The notes under the pieces: model-generated
The model's input: only the letters and a program-made list of their open reading frames with translations
Told to the model about the DNA's origin: nothing
Databases searched by the model: none
Part shown: piece by piece, positions 12,020 to 23,476 of the stretch
Layout: the number at the start of each line of letters is the position of its first letter
Position numbering within the stretch: position 1 is the first letter of the stretch
Source: Cladophialophora immunda
Lineage: Eukaryota; Ascomycota; Eurotiomycetes; Chaetothyriales; Herpotrichiellaceae
Length of the DNA: 64,000 nucleotides
Assembly (NCBI RefSeq): GCF_000835495.1
Contig: NW_015622544.1
Coordinates: 5,856,855-5,920,854, forward strand
Reading direction: 5' to 3'
Made by a program: the position numbers and the translations under genes

Positions 12020-14292
12020 ATGTCCAAGCGGAGTTGGCAAGAGGCCGAACTGCCATCCCCACGTTCTGCTCCGGGTCCCAGTCCACAGAGAGCAACCTCG
12101 ACGACGTCTCCTCATACATATACCTCTCCTGCGCAGTCCGCTTCACCCAAGAAGCCTCGTAATTCCTTTGATGAGCCCAGTCTCATTGCCAGAGCCCCGT
12201 CCCGCCCTCAACGAACCAATTCTACCACCAATGGAGCCGCAGCGGACGCAAAGTTGCCCGGGATATCAAGAAAGGTCAAGGCTTGCGCAGCATGCCGAAA
12301 GCAAAAAGTAGGGCTTTCATACGTTCTTCGCGGTTCGAGATAACTGAACAGATGTGTTGTCCAGATCAAGTGTATCATGATCGGTGACCCGCCATGTCAA
12401 CGATGCAAGGAACGAGGATTATCGTGTCGCCTCAACAAAAGCCTGCAGACTCTCATGTCTGAAGATTCGAAATGGAAAGCTGCCGTCACCAAAGATGTCA
12501 CAGCTCTGTACGCGGCCGTCGAGGAGATTGTGCGAACACTGCAGCTGCCATCTCTGCCGCAAATGCTCGTCTCCACGCAAGACCCTGCCATCTTCTTCGA
12601 CCAAGAGGAACAGGGTAATGATCCTGATGATGAGGACCAGTCTTTCGACAATTCGCCGAAAGTGACCCCGGTCGCCGACAATTTGTCACACGTGCCCATT
12701 GAGTCGCTGTATCAGATCACCGGAATGCGATCACTAAGAGCTTCTGAGAACATTACGGAAGACCAGTCCCGGATATGCAAACAACTGCGAGATACTGACT
12801 TTATCGCAAGGGGCCTGGTGAAGCAAGAGGACGCAGAACACTTGGCCAACTACTATCTCAGCAAGCTTGACCCCTATATTTGGCATATATGTCCCGACTA
12901 TTCGGATTTGGAGTCCTTCCGACGCCGATCACCGACACTGACCGCATGCGTTCTTACTGTGGCTGCCCTTCACGATACCAAGCTGGGTCATCTATACTCT
13001 GTTTGCAGCAAGGAATATAGGAGATTGGTCGCCAATGCCATGTTCGAACGAAAGATTGACATGGAGTATCTGCGAGCCTTGGTTCTTGGATCGTACTGGC
13101 TGAGCGACATCTCATGGACATTATCTGGTTATGCCATTCGCCGTGCCAGCGAATTCCACCTTCGACAGTACTATCATGAAATATCAGAGTCGGTCAGATC
13201 GCCTGAAAAGGCTGACCCGGCAAAATTGCAAGAAGCCATGGACGGCATTAGAGTACTCTACCTGCTCTATATATGTGACCACCATCTGTCGATCCTTTAC
13301 GGCCGGTCGTCGATCATGCGTGACAACGAAAGCTACATTACCGGTTGGGAAGCCTACCTGGCCTGCTCGTTGTCCACAGATGCCGATCGCAGAATTGCCG
13401 GGCAGATTTGCCTGATGTACCTGATGAACCAAATCCGGGAGACTTTGGGCCCCGAAGACACAAGCTCGGTTCTACCGGTCTCCGCTCTAACCAAGATTGC
13501 CGGCTTTGAGCGCGACTTGGATGACTGGATTGCCCGTTTCTCGAGACATAGTAAGCGGAGTGGATGCGAACTTCGTTGAATCATGCTAATCTCGTTTCAG
13601 ATCCAAGCCAATACATTGGCAACTGGCCCAACAAAGGTGCAGTAATGCACTATCATTGGGCCAAGCTCTATCTTCAATCATATGTCCTTCGAGGGCTGCC
13701 CGAGTCGGGAGCTGTCATTCCCGAGCACTTTTTGGAGAATGCTTCGGCCGCAGTCGCAGCCGCAACTGCCATCATCAACCTCCTCTTAGATGACAGAGAT
13801 GCGCAGATAGCTATTGCTTATGTTCCGCATCACATCCATGGCATGATCGCATTTGCATGCATGTTTCTCTTGAAGATCGCAACCAAGCACAGCGAGCAGC
13901 TGTTCTTGGATACCGTTCGCTTTCAAAGGCTCATAAACGCATTGGCACAGCATTTCAAGTCGACAGACGTCGGTAAAGATCATTTGATTCACAGAATGGC
14001 CGAGGGGCTCGAGAAGATGGCGGAGAGCTTGGGAGGACCAACGCGCTCCAAGAACCGTGTGAAGGCCAACGGGGAGCGTTCAAGTCAGCCGTTAGCATCC
14101 CCGAGTCAAGCGGTCGATGCGACGGTGAACATGGGGAGAATCACCAATGGGCAGTCGGATGTACCTGACTATGGCTCACTGGATCCAACAGCCTTTGACT
14201 TCGGAGATCCTGCCTTGGGGCTGGGTATGCCGTTCTTCGATTTTGAAGGGACGACGCTGGATGCAGGACAGGCAATGTGGACTTTTACGTAG
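12020..14292 (+). CDS. Zn2Cys6 binuclear-cluster transcription factor
   Basis: The exons are 12020-12307, 12365-13550 and 13601-14292. Introns of 57 and 50 bp (GTAGGG...TCCAG and GTAAGC...TTTCAG) give 721 residues. A Ser/Pro-rich leader precedes the DNA-binding domain at about residues 89-117. There the six cysteines follow C-x2-C-x6-C-x7-C-x2-C-x6-C (CAACRKQK, then IKC, PPCQRCKERGLSC). The first intron splits this domain, a common feature of the family. The middle region resembles the fungal-specific regulatory domain, with helices such as YLRALVLGSYWLSDISWTLSG. The tail is acidic and ends in short hydrophobic patches that may be activating. These proteins act in the nucleus, usually on CGG-based sites. 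Target genes are unknown; the adjacent monooxygenase is one candidate. Confidence 0.92.
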
Positions 14293-14578
14293 GGCATAGG
14301 ACACACGCACGATGGGATCGAGATGTTCGCTTCCATCATAACAAAAATGGATCCAATTTTGGTACTCGGTAATTATATGCTTTTGAACTGCTCACATTGC
14401 CCTACTGATCGGGTCTGGCCAATGAGCTGTCGTGTAAAGAATCTTCTCCCTGTTGGGTATAGCGCCTCATTCGGGAAGTTCTGAGCTCCAGAAACTCCAA
14501 AGTCGCCTGCGTTCAAAGCTCAATTCTACTACGACACACAGCTGCCACCGCCCTCCTTCTCTTGATCAACTTCCTGCA

Positions 14579-16260
14579 ATGGCGTCTCAGCGGCTGGCGC
14601 TGAATCTTCAGCGGTCCCTTCGAAGCAGAAAAGCTCTCAGTGCTATTCAGTCTCCCCTTCGCCGCTACGCCAACCCTGTCACTCCCTCCAGAACTGAAAG
14701 CACCACTCTCTCGAACGGCTTGACGGTACCACTCTCGATTTCTGCGGCTATATGGCTTGAGGTGACTGACTGGCGGACTTAGATTGCGACCGAGCATTCG
14801 CCATGGGCTCAGACCTCAACCGTCGGTGTTTGGATTGATGCTGGGAGCAGAGCGGAAACAGACAAGACCAACGGAACTGCACATTTCTTAGAACATCTCG
14901 CTTTCAAGGTGGGTAGAGAAATCCCACAACTCGAATGCAGAGATTTGATGATGTTGTAGGGCACTGGCAGGCGAACCCAACATCAACTAGAGCTCGAGAT
15001 TGAGAATATGGGTGGTCACCTCAACGCATACACTTCGGTAAGTCGGCCTACTCTCCAGCTCCAATCTGCTGCTAAACGGATCGGACAGCGTGAAAATACT
15101 GTTTACTATGCCAAATCCTTCAACTCCGATGTTCCCAAGACCGTCGACATCCTTTCCGACATTCTACAAAACTCTAAACTCGAACCCGCGGCCATCGAGC
15201 GCGAAAGAGATGTGATTCTCAGGGAGCAAGAGGAAGTCGACAAGCAGTTGGAAGAAGTGGTATTTGATCACTTGCATGCCACGGCTTATATGCATCAGCC
15301 TCTCGGCCGCACCATCCTCGGGCCCAAGGAAAACATCGAGACAATTTCTCGACAGGATCTGGTTGATTATATTACCACCAATTACACCGCTGACCGCATG
15401 GTCCTTGTCGGCGCAGGTGGCATTCCCCACGAAGAATTGGTCAAGCTCGCTGAGAAGCATTTCGGACACCTGAGATCTGCTCCGCCGACATCTTATGCCG
15501 CTGAAATTGCCGCTGAGCAGAAGCGTAAACCCACTTTCATTGGCTCTGAGGTCCGGATAAGAGACGACACAATCCCCACTGCGCACATCGCCATTGCCGT
15601 TGAAGGTGTTTCCTGGAGAGACGACGAGTATTTCCCCGCCCTGGTTACACAGGCCATTGTCGGGAACTGGGACCGGACGATGGGCAATTCCCCCTATCTT
15701 GGCTCAAGACTCAGCACATTTGTGAACGCGAATAATTTAGCCAACAGCTTCATGAGCTTCTCCACGAGCTACAGCGATACTGGGTAAGTTATATCTCTGC
15801 GTTCTAAGGACAGAATTTTCCAGTGCGAAAAAGAAGATGCTAACCCAGGATTTTACTGTGTTGATACAGACTATGGGGAATATACCTCGTTTCCGAGAAC
15901 AAGACCCAAATTGATGACCTTGTTCACTTTACCCTGCGCGAGTGGTCGAGACTCTCCTTCAACGTCTCCGAAGCAGAGACCGAGCGTGCCAAAGCCCAAC
16001 TCAAAGCGTCCATCCTCCTGAGCCTGGACGGGACAACGGCCGTTGCAGAGGACATTGGACGACAAATCGTCACGACTGGCAGGAGAATGGACCCCGCCGA
16101 GATTGAGCGTGTGATCGGCGGGATTACGGCACAGGATGTGATGCGGTTCTGCCAGAAGAAGCTTTGGGACCAGGACATTGCGGTGAGTGCGGTCGGCAGT
16201 ATTGAAGGCCTGTTGGATTATAACCGTATCCGGAACGATATGGCAAGGAACTTGGCATAG
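14579..16260 (+). CDS. MAS1: Mitochondrial processing peptidase beta subunit (M16 metallopeptidase)
   Basis: The five exons are 14579-14725, 14783-14908, 14960-15037, 15089-15783 and 15870-16260, with introns of 50-86 bp, and they encode 478 residues. The N-terminal ~35 residues are basic and Ser/Arg-rich, a mitochondrial presequence. The zinc-binding H-x-x-E-H is present as HFLEH at ~83-87, followed by LAFKGT. The distal acidic helix [20 protein letters not shown] supplies the third ligand. This marks the catalytic beta subunit rather than the alpha subunit or an inactive core protein. [16 protein letters not shown] and the C-terminal [11 protein letters not shown] match the family. With the alpha subunit it removes presequences in the matrix. 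Length is normal. A paralogous core I protein of complex III is less likely because the HXXEH is intact. Confidence 0.93.
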
Positions 16261-16748
16261 GCGGGACGAGATGAAGGAGACAGGAGGCCGGGGACTTGTG
16301 GAGGCAAACAAGTCGAGAAAACAGAGGGAGAAACAGGGCAGAAGTGTCTTGATGAGGACCTCTGATCGGAGGTCAGTGATCTGGTGCTTCTAGAGGGCTA
16401 GGTAGTGATTTGTATTGTACAGTGCACATGGCATTATCCGCACAGAAAAAAAAGGATCTGTCGACTTGGAAGAAAGAGACTCGTGGCATTCACGGTATCT
16501 TTCCTCTTGAATTGTCCGAGGACGCCGTCTCATATTTCTCTCATTGACTTAGCTCTACAATAGAGAGACTCCAGAGGAGAAGAAAACATCAGATCCAAAG
16601 GACGTCTACACTTCCCTGGGTTTTCTCATATCGCTCATTTCTCGTTCGCCGCCGGCTTGGGAAGTCCTCTTCTCCACCCTAAGCTGACAACAACGAATTT
16701 CGGAGTTCCAGAGAGGGAGTCTCCCTCGTCTTCCCGAGCTCACGCCTT
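16261..16748. other. Convergent 3' intergenic region
   Basis: This is the 3' space between MPP beta and the reductase gene, with an A8 run near 16445. I see no gene. Confidence 0.5.
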
Positions 16749-18017
16749 CTACACCTTGACCTTCAGGATGGCCTTCCCGAAATTCTGGCCCTTCAGCATG
16801 CCGCTGAAGGCCTGGGCGGCGTTCTCGATGCCCACGTCCTCGTGGATCTTGGCCTTGAAGCTGCCGTCCCGCAGCCACCTGGAGACGTTTTCGAGGTGCG
16901 CCTTGCCGTGCTTGGGCCCCATGTTGGCGTCGCCGACCATGAAGCCCGTCATGGTCAGCCGCTTGGTCACGCACAGGAAGGTGTTGCGGATCGGGTAGCG
17001 TTCGGCGGGCGGAAGGTTGTACTGTGAGATCTGGCCGCATTCCACGATCCTGCGATGGAAGGGGACATTGGTCAGCCAATGGCTCGGGCGATCATGCCGT
17101 GGTGGTCTGGATGAGGGAACGAGAGAGTGGACAGATGAGAAGTAGATCGGATCAAACAAAAGAAAAGATGCTTACCGTCCGAACAAATTCAATGTCTCCA
17201 TGGCGCCGTCCAGCTGCTCGCCCCCAACGTTGTCGTAGAATATGTCGATGCCTCCTTCGCCGTTGCCCGCTTCTTCGGGCACTTTCTCACCCTTCTTCTC
17301 CTTGTACTCCCGGACCAGGCGCCCGATCACCTCCTTCGTGCTGGGCTCCTTCTTGTAGTTCCAGCCACCGTCGAAACCCAGCTCGTTGACGATGAAGTCC
17401 AGCTTGTCGTCGCTGCCCACGGACCCAAAGACGGTCAGGCCCTCGTGCTTGGCCAACTGGCCGACCAACTGGCCCACGGCCCCGGCGGCGGAGGAGACGA
17501 CGATGATTTCGCCGGCCTTGGGCTTGCCGATTTCGTACAGCGACGAGTAGGCCGTGAGGCCCGGCATGCCCAGGGCCCCCAGGTAGTGCCTGACATCCAG
17601 GTGCGGGTCGTCCGGGTTGGGGACCTTGAACGGCCGCTCCCACTGCGCCTCGCCCTGCCTGGGCGGCTGGGCCACATACAGGTTGTACTGCCGGATCGGG
17701 AGCAGCAGCCTCACCACATCTCCCTCGGCATAGCCCTCGAGCTTGGAGCGGAGAACCCGCGACAGAGTTCCCGCGGCAATGGGCGATCCCAGCGGGATGG
17801 CGGGCAGGTATGATTTAACCGAGGGATCCCGCAGAAGGCCACGCAGGTACGGGTCGAAGCTCACGTAGAGGGTCTCTAGCAATAGGCCATTGGGTGGGAG
17901 TTCTTGGTCTAGGTCGAAGGGGCCGACGTCTTTGACGGCAATGTGTTCGCCTGGGACGGGGAGACGGTCGGGTACTTTGGTGAAGAGCAGAGCAAGATTG
18001 GGGGTCTTGGAGGGCAT
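16749..18017 (-). CDS. NADP-dependent medium-chain reductase (alkenal/leukotriene B4 dehydrogenase type)
   Basis: The exons are 18017-17176 and 17049-16749. The 126 bp intron splits an Arg codon (GTAAGC...ATCGCAG), giving 380 residues. This MDR-superfamily protein lacks the structural and catalytic zinc cysteines. YVSFDPYLRG at ~50 and the nucleotide-binding VVSSAAGAVGQLVGQLAK at ~175 are hallmarks of the 2-alkenal reductase / 15-oxoprostaglandin 13-reductase branch. IDIFYDNVGGEQLD and the C-terminal GFMVGDANMGP with NFGKAILKV agree. Such enzymes reduce the C=C bond of alpha,beta-unsaturated carbonyls with NADPH. The gene is visibly richer in G and C, mainly at third codon positions, than its neighbours. 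The substrate is not predictable. Confidence 0.92.
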
Positions 18018-19043
18018 CTTTTACAGGAGAGGCTTGGAGGGTTAGGCGTGACGCTTTGGGAGAAGGTCAAGAAGAGGTGTGAGTTTAAAACGAGGATGTC
18101 AAGAAGGAAATGATCAATGACCTGGAATGCTGTAATACTCAGCGGGTAGGGAGAAGGATCCCGATCGAAGGGGACGGAAGCGAAACGATATATACGTAGG
18201 TATACAGTACACACGCCATATCAGGGTGACCACTCCACTTTATAGGTCGTGTATAGTGCCAGCATCAGTCGACATCTATGTCATGTAGATTGGATTCCCT
18301 AGCCTCGAACCCAAGCGTTTTGTCATCGTGCTCCCCCGATCAGTGGCGGCAGTTTGTGTGGAGGTCGGCCAGAGCGCTTTTCTCTGCGTCATGTCGTCAC
18401 GCCCGAGGACCTGGGGAGCAAAGATGAAAGGAAGAGTGGCACAGAGAGCCAGACTGTCGTCCAAGTTTTCGGAGCTATTTTCGTCCGGTTGGCGAATGGC
18501 GGATCCGTGGAGGAAGAAACGGAGGAATTCCAAGAGAGAAGCGATACGAAGGACATACGGCCGTGGATGTTCCAGCTGACGGACAAAGGCCTGGGGAGAC
18601 CTAGCGACCTAGGCTCATTCAAGGTTTTTACCGAACGTCCTACACCCGCAAGGACTCGCACCCTGTCAGACAAAGGGACAAAGAGAAGAAACGCCCGAGC
18701 CATGGCCGAATGCGGCGGACTTGGATTGATTTGATCCTGCGGGCTTAGAGATCAAGACACTGCTTGGCCGCTAGGAGCTGATTGAGGTCTCAGAGAAGCT
18801 TCACTGCCAAGCGGGGGATTGGAAATCAAGAGGCAGTATTCGCTTTCACAAATGTCGGCACAAGACAGTCGCAGAGAAACAGCGTTTGTAAGTCTATCGC
18901 CGCATTTCGTGTCTATGGTATATCATACATCCATCTCTCATAGCCATCGTGGACTGTTCAGCACTTTGTCATCATCTCAGCTGGAGCATCAAGAATGGCG
19001 CATGTATGCCACAATTCAGCTCTGCGTGATACAAGCCCGCGGA
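18018..19043. other. Gene-free stretch
   Basis: This 1.0 kb region contains the reductase promoter and the 3' flank of the RING gene. Only short, unrelated open frames occur, and I see no gene. Confidence 0.45.
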
Positions 19044-20168
19044 TCACGATGTGTTCCATGTTCGCCGCGTCCGTGGACCTTCGTCCCCAAGCACAAATCT
19101 CTCCGAGAACCATCGAGGCACGCCTGGCTCTATGTCGGGTGGTTTCGTCCTACTCGTCTGGCGACAGGAAATGCCGTTGCTTCGCGCGTGTCTCGACTTA
19201 TCATTGTCAGGCTCCAACACTGACGGCATCGCGTACTGCACTGCCCGGTCCCAATCATTGAGATGCTCGTACGGACTTCGTAACCAAGCTTCCAGTTCAT
19301 GCAAAAACAGCCGAGCATTGTCGCGGCCCAGAAAATCTTTCAATAACTCCTCCGCTTGCCCGGCGCTGCCTTTTAAATCAATCGACTTCAGGATCCCAAT
19401 GATGTACTCAAGTAAAAAGTCCGCGTTACTGGCGCGGCGGTCCGTGGATTCAGGACGCGAAGGCTGCGGAGCGCTGGGATCGAGGAAACTGAAGACTTGA
19501 AGTTCACGTCGGATCCACATTCGGGCTCGGGACTTCAGACGCTCATCTGTTGCAAAAGACGACGGCGTCAGATTCTGGTAGCGAGAGATGCGATTTGTGC
19601 CCACATGGAGTGAGTAGAGTTTCTGGCGGTACACCTGTCTGCGAAAGTCGAGCGCGGTATCTTTCAAAACTTCAGATTGCGCGCCTCTCGCGTTGCTGTG
19701 GTTTCCCCCTCTTCCATATGCTCGACCTTGCCTGAATCGTCGCTGCCGAGCAGCCGCGGCGGAAAGCCCGCGAGTGCTTCGACCTGCGTGCGCATTCTCG
19801 GGAGGAAGATGGAAAACCTGACTCCTCTGCTCACCGCCGTCGCCAATATTGAATCTGATCGCTGTAACTTGGCATTTGCACAATGGGCAGACTTGCTGCC
19901 GTTGTAGCCATGTTCCCAAGCATGAGAAATCAAATTGGTCGTGGCGGCACGGGAGGGCAATCGCTTTATCAGAGATGTGGTCGAGGCAGATGACGCACTG
20001 TTCTGGCGGAGGGAGTGTGGGTTGTGAAAGAGACGGAATTGCCGTATTCGAGCCCGCAGGCTCACTGTGGTTCAGTGCTATCTCATTCTTCGAGGATTCT
20101 GTTGCCATCAAGTGGTGCACAGAAAAGAAAGAAATGGCACTGGAGGGCGCGAGTGGCGCGGAAATCAT
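19044..20168 (-). CDS. RING-finger protein, putative E3 ubiquitin ligase
   Basis: A single exon encodes 374 residues from the ATG at 20168; a second good start is at 20108 (MATESSKNEI). The RING lies at ~57-97 of the longer form: CVICLDHISDKAIALPC, then RHDQFDFSCLGTWL and CPLC. The spacing H-x2-F-D-x2-C puts Asp where most RINGs have Cys as the sixth ligand. After the RING comes an Arg-rich stretch and a conserved-looking helical region, with YRQKLYSLHVGTN, RISRYQNLTPSSF and SRARMWIRRELQVFSFL, followed by a second helical block (FLLEYIIGILKSIDLKG). No membrane segment is present. The role is probably ubiquitin transfer in cytosol or nucleus. Substrates are unknown. Confidence 0.85.
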   Translation of the reverse strand: MISAPLAPSSAISFFSVHHLMATESSKNEIALNHSEPAGSNTAIPSLSQPTLPPPEQCVICLDHISDKAIALPCRHDQFDFSCLGTWLQRQQVCPLCKCQVTAIRFNIGDGGEQRSQVFHLPPENAHAGRSTRGLSAAAARQRRFRQGRAYGRGGNHSNARGAQSEVLKDTALDFRRQVYRQKLYSLHVGTNRISRYQNLTPSSFATDERLKSRARMWIRRELQVFSFLDPSAPQPSRPESTDRRASNADFLLEYIIGILKSIDLKGSAGQAEELLKDFLGRDNARLFLHELEAWLRSPYEHLNDWDRAVQYAMPSVLEPDNDKSRHARSNGISCRQTSRTKPPDIEPGVPRWFSERFVLGDEGPRTRRTWNTS

Positions 20169-20620
20169 GGCGGGCACTTGCAGTTGATGGCCCGAATGCT
20201 CTACCGGATTTTCAAATGACGCCACCACAAAAAGGGGTCTAGCCTTGCACCGCTCAGACCGTCCGTGACCATCCTTCTAGATTGCTACACCCTACTACAT
20301 TTCGATGTGCCAGAGGTGAGTCCCCTGGATCTTGCATCTTGCCATCACTCACATAGGAAGGCCAAGCTCTTTTCAGATTCCCTTGCATTGATCCCATCCT
20401 CACAAGTAGATATCGAAGCGACGAATGCTGCTCTGAAATTAGGCTAAACAGCAACTTGGCGTCAATATTTGTTGGTCTTCACAATACAAACTCCCATCAA
20501 CATAGAGATATATCACCGCTTATATCCTCAGCACTTGGCCAGTTGGTGTCACTACCACAGCGCTGCTGCTGAATAGACAACACAGTCTGTAATAAAACAA
20601 GAAGGCCCGTTGATCGCATC
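20169..20620. other. Divergent intergenic region, RING gene / Mpv17 gene
   Basis: This 452 bp shared upstream region shows no clear element or gene. Confidence 0.5.
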
Positions 20621-21223
20621 ATGCCCTCCATAGTATCGGTCACCATCCAGTCCGCCATTCTCAAAGCTGCAGCCAATCTCACCGCCCAAACGCTCACTTC
20701 ATGGGACACGCAGTCACCAGCACCAGTCAACTGGACCCGCGTTGTCGAGTTCGCAGTCTTTGGCATCGTATCCGCCCCACTGGCGTCCCTATGGCAGCAG
20801 TTTCTCGAAGATAGTTTCCCCGGCCAATACAAGGTCGATCCGGGAGACTCACGTACTGACCTGACCAACGATACCATCAAGAACCCTGCCGAGGCCGGGG
20901 AAAAGGCTCAACGGACGCCTGGACTCAATTGGCGAAACATCTTCATCAAGTTGATCTTAGACCAAACAATCGGCCAGATCCTGATCAACGTGACGTTTCT
21001 CATCTGCACGAATAGCGCACGACTTCAGAATTGGTCCTCACTCGTCGAAGAGATCCAGTTGCGCATCTCCGGTATCATTTGGGCGAGTTGGAAGGTGTGG
21101 CCGTGGGTGGCCGTGGTCAACTTCATTTGGGTGCCAGTGGAATGGCGAGTGCTCCTGGCGTCACTGGTTGGGTTCGGATGGAACATCTTTTTGAGCATTT
21201 TGTCGATGAGGGAAAAGACATGA
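20621..21223 (+). CDS. Mpv17/PMP22 family membrane protein
   Basis: A single exon encodes 200 residues. It has the Mpv17/PMP22 layout: an N-terminal helix, a segment at VVEFAVFGIVSAPLASLWQQFLE, one at FIKLILDQTIGQILINVTFLI, and the family signature WPWVAVVNFIWVPVEWRVLLASLVGFGWNIFLS. The motif W-P-x2-x2-x-N-F-x2-V-P-x2-W-R is well kept. Family proteins sit in inner mitochondrial or peroxisomal membranes and act as small channels or metabolite carriers (Sym1, Woronin sorting complex protein). A loop of ~30 polar residues after FPGQYKVDPG is longer than in Sym1, which fits the WSC/peroxisomal-like fungal subgroup. That subgroup assignment is weak. It converges with the next gene 198 bp away. Confidence 0.88.
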   Translation: MPSIVSVTIQSAILKAAANLTAQTLTSWDTQSPAPVNWTRVVEFAVFGIVSAPLASLWQQFLEDSFPGQYKVDPGDSRTDLTNDTIKNPAEAGEKAQRTPGLNWRNIFIKLILDQTIGQILINVTFLICTNSARLQNWSSLVEEIQLRISGIIWASWKVWPWVAVVNFIWVPVEWRVLLASLVGFGWNIFLSILSMREKT

Positions 21224-21421
21224 GTGATGCGACTTTTAGAATGAATTAAAGGAACGTAAATCTCTGAATGACGTCGAGTTTGCAACCCTCTAATCCTCCA
21301 CCGACCCATTCCAGACTCCCAAAGGCCTTTTACTCAAGAGAAATATACCGTGTTCCTGGTTTTAATGCCCTCCATCCAACCTTTAGATCCTTGTAGGACT
21401 TCCGCAGGATTGCCATAAGGC

Positions 21422-22273
21422 TCATTTGGAGGAACCTGACGTAAGTGGGATCGATGTGCCCCGACGGTGTCGACCCTGACTGTGCTGGCCGCCCCGGCTC
21501 CCGACCGTCCGTTCCTGGGCCCACGGACTCAATCCATGGTCGATCAGGATATTGCGTGTGACAAACGCAACGGCAAGCAAAAACAGGACTGCAATGAGCT
21601 GCACCAAAAAGATCAACACGAACTTGACCGCAAAGGTCCCCGTGAAGGGGCTGAGCGACTTTGCATGGTCGAAGGCGTATACCACACTGTAGATGGCTCG
21701 TACACCGATGAAGACGCATGCCAAAACCATCAGGAACCCTGCGGCTCGCTGGTTGTGAAGCTTCAGGAACAGCTGGCCGCTGAGGAAAGAGACCGCAATC
21801 CAGGTGATGAGGAGGATGACGGCTCCAGCTTCGAGCAGCGTGTACGCCGTGTTGAGGTCTGATTGGGTGTTGTGCTCATCCCCGAGCTTCGCCCCGCCGG
21901 TTGCGAGGAGCGCGATGCCGGTGATTGCGCCAACATGAATCCCCACCTCTTCAAGCAGTGTTGCAGATTGACTGCGATTCGACGTCGCGTAGTAGCCTCT
22001 CAGTAAAGCCAGAAAACCAGCCGTGGCAAGCAACAAAGGACTAAGGCCAATGGACGAGACGATGGCCCCGCTCGTAGAGGGATGTGGGTTGTTGTGGTCG
22101 CTGATCTGAATGGCTGCGGCGACAATGCGAAGTATATCGAAGGCAACAAGGAAGAAGAACGCTGCAATTGCGCGTCGCCCATGCTTGTAAAACAGCCATC
22201 CCGTGGGCGGAAGGAGAGCGACGTAGATCGCCAATTCTGCGATGGAGAGCTTCGTGACTGAGTCGAGCGGCAT
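21422..22273 (-). CDS. Seven-transmembrane fungal integral membrane protein (DUF7702-like)
   Basis: A single exon encodes 283 residues from MPLDSVTKLS. Seven hydrophobic segments can be counted, including LAIYVALLPPTGWLFY, AIAAFFFLVAFDILRIVAAA, LLLATAGFLALLRGYY, AGAVILLITWIAVSFLSG, AGFLMVLACVFIGVRAIYSV and VLIFLVQLIAVLFLLAVAFV. A conserved-looking FIGVRAIYSVVYAF stands at the sixth. The C-terminal tail is Gly/Arg/Ser-rich and presumably cytosolic. The pattern matches a large fungal family of unknown function. Rhodopsin or GPCR activity is not supported: no retinal lysine or G-protein motif was recognised. Confidence 0.8.
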   Translation of the reverse strand: MPLDSVTKLSIAELAIYVALLPPTGWLFYKHGRRAIAAFFFLVAFDILRIVAAAIQISDHNNPHPSTSGAIVSSIGLSPLLLATAGFLALLRGYYATSNRSQSATLLEEVGIHVGAITGIALLATGGAKLGDEHNTQSDLNTAYTLLEAGAVILLITWIAVSFLSGQLFLKLHNQRAAGFLMVLACVFIGVRAIYSVVYAFDHAKSLSPFTGTFAVKFVLIFLVQLIAVLFLLAVAFVTRNILIDHGLSPWAQERTVGSRGGQHSQGRHRRGTSIPLTSGSSK

Positions 22274-23476
22274 GGTAGGACAGTTTCTGTTATTCAGCCT
22301 CGGAGATTTTGGAGCGGTTAGGCTTGTACGGCGGAGGTTGGATGGTTCCAGGGGCAGGGATCACGTCGAGTTCGAGCTGGATGGCATTCAAGATGGAATG
22401 ACAAGAAAGTCTCAAGGCTCTTATACCTCTGACACTTACATTTGTGTGCCTCACAGCCGCAGTCTGAACTTGATCTGCAGGCCCAAAACGGCCATCAGAA
22501 GCGGAGACGCCAACCGAAAGAGGTATTCCATTCGCAGTAGATACGATATCTGGTGCAATTCACGAGCATCGATAGTGTCAAAAGTCGACGTTTGCAGAAT
22601 GTGGGCCAGTCGCCGTGTTGGAACCCCCGTTCAGACGCCAGGCAGCAGCATTCTCATGGCACGCAATGGATGCCAGGGACATGCCGAGCGAATGTGCTGA
22701 AAGCACCGCGATACCCGGATTTTCATCGTTGAATACGAGGGTGGCTGAGTCTCCGTCGCTGTCGAATTGCTGACCAGAAAGAGAATAGTTGTGACGAGAA
22801 GAGGGACAAGCTCAGCCAAGCATTGCGGGCCGCTAATCTATGGAAGCTGTCCAATCAACGTCTCTAAAATTATGTCAGCCTTGGAAGCCGCGTCCGGAGC
22901 AATGCAGCCATTCTCAGCCTCGCCTGCCCCAGCCTCGTAACACGCTTTACCAACCATTCAGGCGTCCATTGTGTCCCAAGACGACAGATGGGTAGATGGC
23001 ATCACGGCGAGGGATGTTTTGTGACCCGCCGTGCCTCTACAGTTGGTCCGTTGTTCTTCTACAATGACAGGCGTCCGACGAAATCTCTATTAATGGCGGT
23101 GGGCGATTATCTGGCCATTGGCCGCGTCTTACTACGGGAACTCAGATGGCATTTCGCATCGACTCAAAGGATGGCTTGATCCAGGTGGAAATGATACTGG
23201 CTGCAGACTCAGTAGATGGAATAGGTAGAAAATGGCATTCAGCAAAAGCCGCGATAGAAAGGGCCGCCACTTCTCTCAATTTCGCCTGCTCGGCATCATG
23301 CATCGGTTTTTTGCTATCCAAATAATCAATGTTTTGCCAGTCCATTCCGGTGTTGACGCGCATCTTTATACCGCGCCGTGCTCAACCACGTAATAGTCTG
23401 GACGTTGAAATAAATCACTTAAACGCTATCATATCCGGGGTATCATACATAACACACTTCAATCACTGTAAACACG
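22274..23476. other. Gene-poor stretch with one coding-like patch
   Basis: This 1.2 kb stretch lies between the 7-TM gene's start and the chitin synthase activator's end. On the minus strand 22811-22578 is a 77-codon open stretch without ATG reading through SLSGQQFDSDGDSATLVF and ending ANVDF-stop. It could be a gene relic or chance. A 73-codon ATG frame at 23363-23142 (-) has no recognisable feature. I cannot support a gene. Confidence 0.35.

Noticed and set aside
18290..18330. GGTTCGAGG on the minus strand resembling a tRNA B box
   Set aside because: The flanking bases do not form a T-arm or acceptor stem and no A box stands at the right distance.
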